Assembly: GCA_046297835.1 (NCBI GenBank)
Contig: JBKBHI010000003.1
Location: 124,001 to 188,000, forward strand
Source: CAMAVH01 sp046297835
Lineage (GTDB): Bacteria > Pseudomonadota > Alphaproteobacteria > SMXQ01
DNA: 64,000 nt
Direction: 5' to 3'
Shown here: positions 11,088 to 21,757 of the stretch, piece after piece
Numbering within the stretch: position 1 is the stretch's first letter
Layout of the letters: every line of letters begins with the position of its first letter
The notes under the pieces: model-generated
The model's input: the letters and a program-made list of their open reading frames with translations, nothing else
Told to the model about the DNA's origin: nothing
Databases searched by the model: none
Made by a program: the position numbers and the translations under genes

Positions 11088-11711
11088 TCAGGCGCCCTGC
11101 TTCGCGGGAATGTCTTTAAGCGTTTGCGGCCCGCCTTCCGGCGCGGAGGTGACGCGGCCGGTCTGCGAGCCCGCCTTCGGCGTCTCGCCGCGCTTGAGCG
11201 CGTCCATCAGGCCGGGCACGTGCGACGGCGCGACGTCCTCGTAATAATCGTCGGCGATCTGCACCACCGGCGCGTTGACGCAAGCGCCGAGGCATTCGAC
11301 CTCGCGCAGCGTGAACTGGCCGTCGGCCGTCGTCTCGCCGAGGCCGATGCCGAGATGCTTCTCGCAGGCCGCCACCACGTCGGACGAGCCGCGGAGCCAG
11401 CACGGCGTCGTCGTGCAGACCTGCACGACATGCTTTCCGACCGGCGACAGGTTGTACATCGTGTAGAAGCTGGCGACTTCATAGACGCGCATCACCGGCA
11501 TGCCGAGCACATCTGCGACGTGCGCGATCGCTTCCTTGCTGAGCCAGCCGCCATTCTGGCGCTGGGCCAGATCGAGCAGCGGCATCACCGCGCTCTGCTG
11601 GCGGCCCGCCGGGTATTTGGCGATGTGCTTGTCGGCCAGCGCCTTCGTTTCGGCGTTGAAGGCGAAGGGCGCGCCGGTCGCGACAGGACGGTTCTCGTTG
11701 AAAACGCTCAT
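11088..11711 (-). CDS. nuoE: NADH-quinone oxidoreductase subunit E (2Fe-2S)
   Basis: Thioredoxin-like subunit of complex I that binds cluster N1a next to NuoF. It is 207 residues. The four ligands are Cys99 and Cys104 (CTTTPCWLRG) and Cys140 and Cys144 (ECLGACVNAP). The last 40 residues form a low-complexity, proline- and glycine-containing tail, as in many alphaproteobacterial homologues. The ATG at 11711 overlaps the nuoD TGA (ATGA), so the start is well fixed and translation is probably coupled. Confidence 0.96.
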   Translation of the reverse strand: MSVFNENRPVATGAPFAFNAETKALADKHIAKYPAGRQQSAVMPLLDLAQRQNGGWLSKEAIAHVADVLGMPVMRVYEVASFYTMYNLSPVGKHVVQVCTTTPCWLRGSSDVVAACEKHLGIGLGETTADGQFTLREVECLGACVNAPVVQIADDYYEDVAPSHVPGLMDALKRGETPKAGSQTGRVTSAPEGGPQTLKDIPAKQGA

Positions 11712-12886
11712 CGGTCGATCTCGCCGAAAACGATGTCGAGGGAGCCGATGATGGCGACGATGTCGGCCAGCATGTGTCCCTTGGACAGGAAGTCGAGGCC
11801 CTGCAGATGGGCGAAGCCCGGCGCGCGGATCTTGCAACGATAGGGCTTGTTGGTCCCGTCGGACACCACATAGACGCCGAACTCGCCCTTCGGCGCTTCG
11901 ACGGCGGCGTAAACCTCGCCGACCGGCACGTGGTAGCCCTCGGTGTAGAGCTTGAAGTGGTGAATGAGCGCCTCCATCGAGCGCTTCATTTCGGCGCGCT
12001 TGGGCGGCGCGATCTTGTTGTTCTCGACCATGATCGGGCCGTCGGGCAGCTTCTCGCAGCACTGGCGGATGATGCGCAGGCTCTGGCGCATCTCCTCCAT
12101 GCGGACGAGATAACGGTCGAAGCAGTCGCCGTTCTTGCCGACGGGAATGTCGAAATCCATCTCGGCATAGACGTCGTAGGGCTGCGACTTGCGCAGGTCC
12201 CAGGCGACGCCCGAGCCGCGCAGCATCGGGCCGGTGAAGCCCCAGTCGTAGCATTCCTCGGCCGAGCAGACGCCGATATCCACCGTGCGCTGGCGGAAAA
12301 TGCGGTTGTTGGTCAGCAGCGTGTCGACATCCTCCATGTGCTTCGGGAATCCTTCCACGAAGGTCATGATGTCGTCGATCAAGCCGACCGGCAGGTCCAT
12401 GTGCACGCCGCCCGGACGGAAATAGGCGGCATGGAGGCGCGCGCCCGACGCGCGCTCGTAGAATTCCATCAGCTTCTCGCGTTCCTCGAACGCCCAGAGC
12501 ATCGGCGTCATCGCGCCGACGTCCATCGCGAAGCTGTTGATGTTCAGGAGATGGTTCAGCAGGCGGCTAATCTCGGCGAACATCACGCGGATATATTGCG
12601 CGCGCTTCGGCGCCTCGATGCCGAGCAGCCGCTCCACGGCGAGCGCGAAGGCGTGCTCCTGCGACATCGGCGCGACATAGTCGAGACGGTCGAAATAGGG
12701 CACGGCCTGGAGATAGGTCTTGTACTCGATCAGCTTCTCGGTGCCGCGATGCAGCAGGCCGACATGCGGATCGGCGCGCTCGATCACCTCGCCGTCCATT
12801 TCGAGGACGAGGCGCAGCACGCCGTGGGCCGCCGGATGCTGCGGCCCGAAATTCATGGTGAAATTCGTGATCTGATGCTCGGCCAT
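11708..12886 (-). CDS. nuoD: NADH-quinone oxidoreductase subunit D
   Basis: 49-kDa peripheral subunit of complex I, descended from NiFe-hydrogenase large subunits. Together with NuoB it forms the quinone headgroup site. It is 392 residues as a free-standing protein, not fused to NuoC as in E. coli. The quinone-site motif GPQHPAAHGVLRL is near residue 14 and HVGLLHRGTEKLIE near residue 42. The C-terminus ends with the conserved GSLDIVFGEIDR. It lies 10 bases after nuoC and overlaps nuoE by four. Confidence 0.97.
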   Translation of the reverse strand: MAEHQITNFTMNFGPQHPAAHGVLRLVLEMDGEVIERADPHVGLLHRGTEKLIEYKTYLQAVPYFDRLDYVAPMSQEHAFALAVERLLGIEAPKRAQYIRVMFAEISRLLNHLLNINSFAMDVGAMTPMLWAFEEREKLMEFYERASGARLHAAYFRPGGVHMDLPVGLIDDIMTFVEGFPKHMEDVDTLLTNNRIFRQRTVDIGVCSAEECYDWGFTGPMLRGSGVAWDLRKSQPYDVYAEMDFDIPVGKNGDCFDRYLVRMEEMRQSLRIIRQCCEKLPDGPIMVENNKIAPPKRAEMKRSMEALIHHFKLYTEGYHVPVGEVYAAVEAPKGEFGVYVVSDGTNKPYRCKIRAPGFAHLQGLDFLSKGHMLADIVAIIGSLDIVFGEIDR

Positions 12887-12896
12887 GATCGGTTCC

Positions 12897-13532
12897 TTAG
12901 GCCGGCTTCGCCGGAGTCGGCGGCGGATTGGGCGTCTGCGGCACGTCGGCCTTCTCGTCGCCCGGCAACATGCCTTCCCACGGGCTGAGGAAATCGAAGC
13001 TGCGGAATTCCTGCGTCAGCTTCACCGGCTCGTAGACGACGCGCTTCTGCTCGTCGTCGTAACGCAGCTCGACGAAACCGGTCAGCGGGAAATCCTTGCG
13101 CAACGGATGGCCCTCGAAGCCGTAGTCGGTGAGGATGCGGCGCAGGTCCGGATGGCCGGCGAAATAGATGCCGTAGAGATCCCAGGCTTCGCGCTCCCAC
13201 CAGCCGGCGGAATTGAAGATCGTCACCGCCGACGGCACCGGTGTCGTCTCGCCCGCCGTCACCTTCACGCGCACGCGCTGGTTCTGGCGCAGCGACAGCA
13301 GATGATAGACGACGTCGAAACGCTCTTCGCGGTCCGGATAGTCGACGCCGCAGACGTCGAGCAGCTGGCGGAACTGGCAGTTGGAATCGTCGCGCAAGAA
13401 CGTCAGCAGACGCGGCAGATCGTCGCGCTTGGCGGTGAGCGTCAACTCGCCGCGGCGGATGGCGTGCGACTGGATCGCGCCGGGAAGCGCGCTCGTCACA
13501 TAATCGGCAAGATCCTGCAGGGCTTCAGTCAT
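12897..13532 (-). CDS. nuoC: NADH-quinone oxidoreductase subunit C
   Basis: 30-kDa peripheral subunit of complex I, 211 residues. The family signature WEREAWDLYGIYFAGHPDLR, followed by ILTDYGFEGHPLRKDFP, is intact. The start chosen is the ATG of MTEALQDLADY at 13532; open reading further upstream runs antisense-like through nuoB in another frame. The tail is proline-rich (TPNPPPTPAKPA). A 44-base gap separates it from nuoB. Confidence 0.95.
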   Translation of the reverse strand: MTEALQDLADYVTSALPGAIQSHAIRRGELTLTAKRDDLPRLLTFLRDDSNCQFRQLLDVCGVDYPDREERFDVVYHLLSLRQNQRVRVKVTAGETTPVPSAVTIFNSAGWWEREAWDLYGIYFAGHPDLRRILTDYGFEGHPLRKDFPLTGFVELRYDDEQKRVVYEPVKLTQEFRSFDFLSPWEGMLPGDEKADVPQTPNPPPTPAKPA

Positions 13533-13576
13533 CGACGATCGAACTTGTCTGAAAAAGGATGAGCGGGCGGGCGCGG

Positions 13577-14131
13577 CTAACGGGCGATCGTGCCGGTGCG
13601 GCGGATTTTCCGCTGCAGCTGCAGGAGGCCGTAGAGCAAGGCTTCGGCGGTCGGCGGGCAGCCGGGCACGTAGATGTCGACCGGCACGATGCGGTCGCAG
13701 CCGCGCACGACCGAGTAGGAATAGTGATAGTAGCCGCCGCCGTTGGCGCAGCTGCCCATCGAGACGACCCAGCGCGGCTCGGGCATCTGGTCGTACACGC
13801 GGCGCAGCGCCGGGGCCATCTTGTTGCACAGCGTGCCGGCGACGATCATCACGTCCGACTGGCGCGGGCTCGGGCGGAACAGCATGCCGAAACGGTCGAG
13901 GTCGTAACGCGAGGTCGCCGCCTGGATCATCTCCACGGCGCAGCAGGCTAAGCCGAAGGTCATCGGCCACAGCGAGCCGGTGCGCGCCCAGTTGACCACC
14001 TGATCCATCTTGGCGAGCACGAAGCCCTTGTTCTGCACTTCGTCGGCCATGGCGCGCATGACGGCGCCGCGGTCGGGCGTGGTCGCCACGCTCGGGGTCA
14101 GGATCGAAGTCGGTTGGGTCGTCAAGCTCAT
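13577..14131 (-). CDS. nuoB: NADH-quinone oxidoreductase subunit B (cluster N2)
   Basis: Peripheral subunit of complex I that holds N2, the terminal 4Fe-4S cluster which reduces quinone. It is 184 residues. All four ligands are visible: adjacent Cys63-Cys64 (LACCAVEM), Cys128 (GSCANGGG) and Cys158 (VPGCPP), almost the same numbering as the E. coli protein. The first 30 residues are a variable extension. It lies 25 bases after nuoA. Confidence 0.97.
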   Translation of the reverse strand: MSLTTQPTSILTPSVATTPDRGAVMRAMADEVQNKGFVLAKMDQVVNWARTGSLWPMTFGLACCAVEMIQAATSRYDLDRFGMLFRPSPRQSDVMIVAGTLCNKMAPALRRVYDQMPEPRWVVSMGSCANGGGYYHYSYSVVRGCDRIVPVDIYVPGCPPTAEALLYGLLQLQRKIRRTGTIAR

Positions 14132-14156
14132 GCGACTCTCCAGCGCGCGAATGGGA

Positions 14157-14522
14157 TCATTCCCACTCCAGCGCGCCTTTCTTCCATTCGTAGATGAAAC
14201 CGATGGTCAGCACGCCGAGGAACAGCACCATCGACCAGAAGCCGAACTGGCCGATCTCGCCGAGCGTCACCGCCCAGGGAAACAGGAAGGCCACTTCGAG
14301 GTCGAAGATGATGAACAAGATGGCGACGAGATAGAACCGCACGTCGAACTTGCCGCGCGCGTCGTCGAACGGGTCGAAGCCGCATTCGTAAGGCGAGATT
14401 TTTTCGGCGTCGGGACGCTGGCGGGCGGCGATGTAGGACGCGCCCACCATGATGGCCGAAAGAGCCAAGGCGAGCCCGAGGAATATCAGAATCGGCAGAT
14501 ATTCGCGCAGCAGGGCTTCCAT
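14157..14522 (-). CDS. nuoA: NADH-quinone oxidoreductase subunit A
   Basis: First gene of the operon: a three-helix membrane subunit of complex I, 121 residues. The family loop YECGFDPFDDARGKFDVRFY and the following acidic helix (AILFIIFDLEVAFLFPW) are typical. The frame stays open upstream of 14522, but that extension is basic and proline-rich and unlike NuoA, so the ATG of MEALLREYLPI is preferred. A candidate promoter lies about 120 bases upstream. Confidence 0.95.
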   Translation of the reverse strand: MEALLREYLPILIFLGLALALSAIMVGASYIAARQRPDAEKISPYECGFDPFDDARGKFDVRFYLVAILFIIFDLEVAFLFPWAVTLGEIGQFGFWSMVLFLGVLTIGFIYEWKKGALEWE

Positions 14523-14641
14523 ATCGGGCCTTTGCGTCGGGGAGGTTCGAACCGTTGCTTGGGAGGCCGTCGCGGGGCGGTTGGGCGGGCCCGACGCGAT
14601 GACCGGGAACAGGGCGCGTTCCGGCGTTCTCAAGCGGGCCG

Positions 14642-14670
14642 AATATAGAAATAGCGCGCCTTAAAGGGAA
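14642..14670 (-). promoter_or_regulatory. candidate sigma-70 type promoter of the nuo operon
   Basis: On the minus strand a TATATT -10 element lies 17 bases after a weak TTCCCT -35 element, in the only AT-rich patch upstream of nuoA. Transcription would begin near 14635, giving a leader of about 110 bases. The -10 match is good and the -35 match poor, so an activator or another sigma factor may be involved. Confidence 0.4.
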
Positions 14671-14880
14671 GTGAAGATTGACTCTTTTTACGTTGCGCGG
14701 ATGCAGCAACGCGGCCGTCACGAAACAGCATGGCGAGCGCCGCGATGTAGCGCGATGAGACCGCTTCGGAAGGCGAGAACGGCGAAATGTTTGCGACCCG
14801 TTCGCAGCGGCGCGCACGCCGGCCCGAAACGGGCGGCGCAGCGATGGCGAACGGAAATAACGATGATCGGGACGATCGAG
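14671..14880. other. non-coding stretch upstream of the nuo operon
   Basis: I see no credible gene here; the open frames have shadow-like arginine- and alanine-rich composition. The only visible structure is a short inverted repeat near 14690-14712 (CGTTGC and GCAACG arms). Any upstream control sites of nuo would lie here. Confidence 0.5.
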
Positions 14881-14900
14881 AACCCGGCGGCAAAACCGGG
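14881..14900 (-). terminator. short hairpin directly after tRNA-Asp
   Basis: On the minus strand, right after the encoded CCA, CCCGG and CCGGG arms enclose a TTTTGCCG loop and are followed by TTCTC. The stem is short and the T-run weak, so this is only a plausible terminator or processing signal for tRNA-Asp. Confidence 0.4.
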
Positions 14901-14977
<77 letters not shown>

Positions 14978-15067
14978 GTGGTCCCGGAACGGGGCCGTAA
15001 GGCCCGCGTGGCGGCCCTGCTGAGGGCTTCTCAGATTAACACGAAGCCCCCCGGCGTGGGGTGCGTT

Positions 15068-15096
15068 GGTTTACTTCACGCCCCCTGCCCTGTCAA
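15068..15096 (-). promoter_or_regulatory. sigma-70 promoter of tRNA-Asp
   Basis: On the minus strand there is a perfect TTGACA -35 element (15091-15096), a 17-base spacer and TAAACC as -10 (15068-15073), about 90 bases upstream of the mature tRNA-Asp 5' end. Spacing and the -35 match are optimal and no other gene starts here. Confidence 0.7.
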
Positions 15097-15180
15097 GAAA
15101 GCTTCGGACCGGAAATCGACGATTTGCGGCCGGATTCCTATCGCAAGTCCAAGCGCTTATCGGACGATGCCGAACGCCGA

Positions 15181-15918
15181 TCACGCGGGCAGTTCGGGCA
15201 GATCGCGGATCAGGGCGCCATAGCCCCGCACGGGCTGTCGGACATGCAGACGGCGCTGGATTTCCCAGCAGCGCGCGGGAACCGGATGGATCACCGGCAC
15301 GCCGAGGTCCTGCTCGAGCGCCTCGACCATCTCCAGCACGCGCCAGCCGGTGCCGAGCATGTAGATCGCCTCGGCCTTGGGCTGTTTGAGAAAGCCCTTC
15401 TTGATGTGGGCGTAGACTTCGTGCGGCGACAGGCTGCCGACCTGATCGAACGGCACGTCGATGCCCTCCATGCCGAGCACGTCGAAACCCGCTTCGCGGA
15501 AATAGGCGGCGAAGCTTTCGTTGATGTCGCCCTGGAAATAGGTCGCGCCGACGAACTTCTCGACGCCGAGCGCCTTGAGCGCGGCGACATGGTTGGTGCC
15601 GGAGGTGAAGACCGGCGTGCCGTATTGCTTTTCCCATTTGTCGAGCAGCTCGCGCTCGCCCTTGAATCCGCGCACCATGAACGGGGGCGCGCCCTCGGGA
15701 TGGATCAGGTCCACTTTCGCGGCCGCGAGCTTGGCGACGCACGCCTCGTAATGGACCATCACCTCCTGAAACTCGTCCTTGGTGCCGCGCCGGATGTCGA
15801 GAAACAGCGGCAAGGTGCAGACGCCGTCCGGCAACATGCGGATCAGCTCTTCGAGACCGCCCGGCCGCATGGTCGGCTTGATGAGCCCGACGACGCCGCG
15901 CCAACTGGTGTAAGCCAT
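15181..15918 (-). CDS. Asp/Glu racemase-superfamily protein (arylmalonate decarboxylase / maleate isomerase-like), catalytic cysteines absent
   Basis: A 245-residue protein whose layout recalls maleate cis-trans isomerase and arylmalonate decarboxylase: two Rossmann-like halves, with the second-half signature GTGWRVLEMVEALEQDLG followed by PVIHP and W218. Enzymes of this superfamily use one or two cysteines, at about residues 75 and 190. Here these positions read HPEGAPP and MLGTGWR, without cysteine. The three cysteines present (34, 60 and 217) are elsewhere. It may be a decarboxylase or hydrolase with another mechanism, or a binding protein. The substrate is unknown. The ATG at 15918 is chosen because the frame upstream runs into tRNA-Val, with which it may be co-transcribed. 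Confidence 0.75.
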   Translation of the reverse strand: MAYTSWRGVVGLIKPTMRPGGLEELIRMLPDGVCTLPLFLDIRRGTKDEFQEVMVHYEACVAKLAAAKVDLIHPEGAPPFMVRGFKGERELLDKWEKQYGTPVFTSGTNHVAALKALGVEKFVGATYFQGDINESFAAYFREAGFDVLGMEGIDVPFDQVGSLSPHEVYAHIKKGFLKQPKAEAIYMLGTGWRVLEMVEALEQDLGVPVIHPVPARCWEIQRRLHVRQPVRGYGALIRDLPELPA

Positions 15919-15955
15919 TCCCGTCTCCCCGATCTGGCGTTTCTTATAGGGCCGT

Positions 15956-16031
15956 TGGTAGGCGGTGACGGGATCGAACCGCCGACAGCCACGGTGTAAA
16001 CGTGGTGCTCTACCAGCTGAGCTAACCGCCC
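15956..16031 (-). tRNA. tRNA-Val (anticodon TAC)
   Basis: Cloverleaf on the minus strand. The anticodon stem CCACG/CGTGG encloses loop TTTACAC with anticodon TAC. The T arm is GGCGG-TTCGATC-CCGTC. Acceptor GGGCGGT pairs with ACCGCCT, including a G-U first pair. Discriminator A is followed by an encoded CCA. It lies between the hupB terminator and the racemase-like gene. Confidence 0.97.
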
Positions 16032-16078
16032 CCACGGGCCTTCGAAGTTTTATAACGCGGGCCGCCGGCCCGGGCATG

Positions 16079-16111
16079 AAAAAACCGGCTTCCTCGCGAA
16101 AGCCGGCTTTT
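16079..16111 (-). terminator. rho-independent terminator of hupB
   Basis: About 30 bases after the hupB stop the minus strand forms a GCCGGCTT/AAGCCGG hairpin with loop TCGCGAGG, followed by a run of six T. The other side carries a matching A-run, so it could also work in the opposite direction. Confidence 0.9.
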
Positions 16112-16142
16112 CGTCCGCCCCGGATATCGGGACGCGGAAAGC

Positions 16143-16415
16143 TTAGTTCACGGCGTCCTTCAGGCCTTTGCCGGCCGTGAATTTCGGACGCTTGGAGGCG
16201 GCGATGCTGATCGGCTCGCCGGTGCGGGGGTTGCGGCCCTGGCTGGCGGCGCGCTTGGTGACGGCGAAAGTGCCGAACCCGACGAGACGCACGTCGTCGC
16301 CCTTCTTGAGCGCCTTGGTGATCTGGTCGAACACCTCATCGACGGCCTTCGACGCGTCGGTCTTCGACAAACCGGTACCGGCCGAAACCGCCGCCACGAG
16401 ATCGTTCTTGTTCAC
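16143..16415 (-). CDS. hupB: DNA-binding protein HU
   Basis: Nucleoid-associated protein that bends and compacts DNA. It is 90 residues, the standard length. It starts MNKNDLVAAVSAGTGLSKTD and has the GFGTFAV turn plus the DNA-contacting beta-arm signature GRNPRTGEPI. Nothing in its sequence argues for IHF instead of HU. It lies downstream of lon, as in many alphaproteobacteria, but has its own promoter and a strong terminator. Confidence 0.96.
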   Translation of the reverse strand: MNKNDLVAAVSAGTGLSKTDASKAVDEVFDQITKALKKGDDVRLVGFGTFAVTKRAASQGRNPRTGEPISIAASKRPKFTAGKGLKDAVN

Positions 16416-16520
16416 TTGGAATCCCCTCTGCGATTTTTTCGCTATTGCGAATTTTGATGCGAAACGAAGCTGCGAATTTCTGACGGGCGCGCCGCGGCAT
16501 CCGGTTGCCCGAGGGCTGCG

Positions 16521-16550
16521 ACTCTAGGCTGGCGCTCGAACGGGCGTCAA
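16521..16550 (-). promoter_or_regulatory. candidate sigma-70 promoter of hupB
   Basis: The minus strand reads TTGACG (16545-16550), an 18-base spacer and TAGAGT (16521-16526). The start would be near 16513, leaving a leader of nearly 100 bases. The spacing is one base above the optimum, but both elements match well. Confidence 0.55.
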
Positions 16551-16610
16551 TCGCAGAAGCGCGGTTTTCCCCAGGATTTATCGCCGTTTTTCGGGCTTTT
16601 TAAACGATTT

Positions 16611-16636
16611 GCGGCGGGCTCTTGCGAACCCGCCGC
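16611..16636 (-). terminator. hairpin downstream of lon, probable terminator
   Basis: Arms GCGGCGGG and CCCGCCGC (8 pairs) lie about 30 bases after the lon stop. They are followed on the minus strand by AAATCGTTTAAAAA instead of a pure T-run, so termination may be partial. Confidence 0.45.
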
Positions 16637-16664
16637 GTCTCGTGTCCGGCTCGGCCGGCGTACG

Positions 16665-19070
<2,406 letters not shown>

Positions 19071-19158
19071 GCTCTTCCTTCCACCGCATTGACGCGGCGC
19101 TTGGGAAAGGGGCTGGCCTGCCCTGCAAGGCGCAGGCCGACATCCCGGGTTTTGCTAA

Positions 19159-19187
19159 AAGTGGCGCTGTGAACGGCCAGATTCAAG
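19159..19187 (-). promoter_or_regulatory. candidate heat-shock (sigma-32) promoter of lon
   Basis: On the minus strand CCCTTGAA (with CTTGAA at 19182-19187) is followed after 17 bases by CCACTT (19159-19164). The -35 matches the alphaproteobacterial heat-shock consensus well; the -10 is only partly like CCCCAT. Position, about 90 bases upstream of lon, fits. Confidence 0.45.
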
Positions 19188-19264
19188 GGCCGCCAAGGGT
19201 TTGGCGGAGTTCCGGCGCGAAATGAGGTGGACAAGTCCGCGGCTGGGGCTTGGGAGAGCGCGTT

Positions 19265-19288
19265 CGGCCGGCTCGCCAGAGCCGGCCG
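19265..19288 (-). terminator. strong hairpin between clpX and lon
   Basis: A 10-pair stem with arms CGGCCGGCTC and GAGCCGGCCG and a four-base loop lies 32 bases after the clpX stop. It lacks a T-run, so it may be a terminator needing help or an mRNA 3'-end stabiliser. Confidence 0.45.
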
Positions 19289-19319
19289 TAACGTCGAGCG
19301 GGGGAACGTCGCGGGAACC

Positions 19320-20594
<1,275 letters not shown>

Positions 20595-20633
20595 GCTCGC
20601 TCCATATGGCCAAAGAGTTGGCCGCACACACTC

Positions 20634-20662
20634 ATGTTAGACACAGGGTCAGCTACGCACAA
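20634..20662 (-). promoter_or_regulatory. candidate sigma-70 promoter of clpX
   Basis: The minus strand reads TTGTGC (20657-20662), 17 bases, then TAACAT (20634-20639), about 40 bases upstream of the clpX start and just downstream of an AT-rich patch. Both elements are moderate matches with ideal spacing. Confidence 0.45.
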
Positions 20663-20924
20663 CTAAATACTAAATATGGTATCGACAGTTTCCCACGAGG
20701 CGATAGGCGGTCGGCGACGAAGCCGGAGCAGACACCCCTCCTCGTAAAACGGCACGAGCGCGGCGCTGATCCATGAAGATATGGGAAGCCGGAGCCCTCT
20801 GAAAAAGCGTTTGCCCCGAGAGTGAGGGTGGCATGGCGCGGGCTAACATCGGGTTAAGCCGCCGCTTCTCGGAAAAACCATGAGATTCAGGGAACTTAGG
20901 CCGTGGCTGCCGGCCCAGACGATT

Positions 20925-20952
20925 GCGGGCAGAGCGCTTGCGCCCTGCCCGC
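20925..20952 (-). terminator. hairpin downstream of clpP (distal)
   Basis: Arms GCGGGCAG and CTGCCCGC form eight pairs, about 65 bases past the clpP stop. There is no T-run. Together with the hairpin at 20965-20988 it probably forms the clpP transcript end. Confidence 0.4.
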
Positions 20953-20964
20953 CGATCGTTTGAC

Positions 20965-20988
20965 CGCCAGCCTATATTGCGGCTGGCG
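20965..20988 (-). terminator. hairpin downstream of clpP (proximal)
   Basis: Arms CGCCAGCC and GGCTGGCG (eight pairs) with loop GCAATATA, 30 bases after the clpP stop. It is followed on the minus strand by GTCAAACG, not a T-run, so it is an imperfect intrinsic terminator at best. Confidence 0.45.
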
Positions 20989-21017
20989 TTGTGATGTCGT
21001 TCGTCGAAACGCCTCGT

Positions 21018-21647
21018 TCAGTCCTTTTTCTCGCTGGACGGACGCTTCACGAACACCTCGTCGATCAGGCCGAACGCCTTGGCGTCCTCCGGCGTCATGA
21101 AGTTATCGCGGTCCATCGCCTTCTCGATCTTCTCGATCGGCTGGCCGGTGTGCGTGGCGTAGATGGAATTGAGCCGGGCGCGCAGCGACAGGATCTCGCG
21201 CGCCTGGATCTCGATGTCGGCCGCTTGGCCCTGCGCGCCGCCCGAAGGCTGGTGGATCATGATGCGCGCGTTGGGCAGCGCGAAGCGCTTGTTCTTGGCG
21301 CCGGCGGCGAGCAGCAACGACCCCATCGAGGCCGCCTGGCCGATGCAGATCGTCGCCACGTCGGGGCGGATGTACTGCATGGTGTCGTAGATCGCGAGGC
21401 CCGACGTCACCACGCCGCCCGGCGAGTTGATGTAGTAGGAGATGTCCTTGTTCGGATTCTCGGCTTCGAGGAACAGGAGCTGGGCGCAGATCACGCTCGA
21501 GACCGCGTCGTTGACCGGCCCGACCATGAAGATGATGCGTTCTTTGAGCAGGCGCGAATAGATGTCGTAGGAGCGCTCGCCGCGGTTGGTCTGCTCGACC
21601 ACCATGGGAACGAGGTAGTTCATATAGGTATCAATGGGGTCGCGCAT
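21018..21647 (-). CDS. clpP: ATP-dependent Clp protease proteolytic subunit
   Basis: Self-compartmentalised serine protease, a tetradecamer that works with ClpX or ClpA. It is 209 residues. The catalytic triad is intact: Ser107 (GQAASMGS), His132 (IMIHQPSGG) and Asp181 (DRDNFMT), at exactly the E. coli spacings of 25 and 49. The first residues (MRDPIDTYMNYLVPMVVEQT) include the usual short propeptide. It follows tig after 110 bases that contain a GCCC-rich hairpin. Confidence 0.97.
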   Translation of the reverse strand: MRDPIDTYMNYLVPMVVEQTNRGERSYDIYSRLLKERIIFMVGPVNDAVSSVICAQLLFLEAENPNKDISYYINSPGGVVTSGLAIYDTMQYIRPDVATICIGQAASMGSLLLAAGAKNKRFALPNARIMIHQPSGGAQGQAADIEIQAREILSLRARLNSIYATHTGQPIEKIEKAMDRDNFMTPEDAKAFGLIDEVFVKRPSSEKKD

Positions 21648-21757
21648 CGGACGCCGCCTTCGAAAAGGAAACAGGAAAGCAAGAGTAGCCGGTTATCGCC
21701 GCGCGGCAAACGCCCCAATCTCGGGACTAGGGCGTTACCGCGCGGTGCGTTGCGAAC

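Larger units (their letters stand above)
20595..21017. other. clpP-clpX intergenic region
   Basis: A 423-base stretch with no credible gene. It holds two hairpins shortly after clpP (20925-20952 and 20965-20988), an AT-rich patch at 20660-20690 and the clpX promoter candidate. The region separates clpP and clpX transcription, as usual for alphaproteobacteria. Confidence 0.6.

Noticed and set aside
14986..15010. GGAAC-N16-CGTG on the plus strand near tRNA-Asp, resembling an EcfG promoter
   Set aside because: The -10 has CGTG instead of CGTT, and no plus-strand gene follows.
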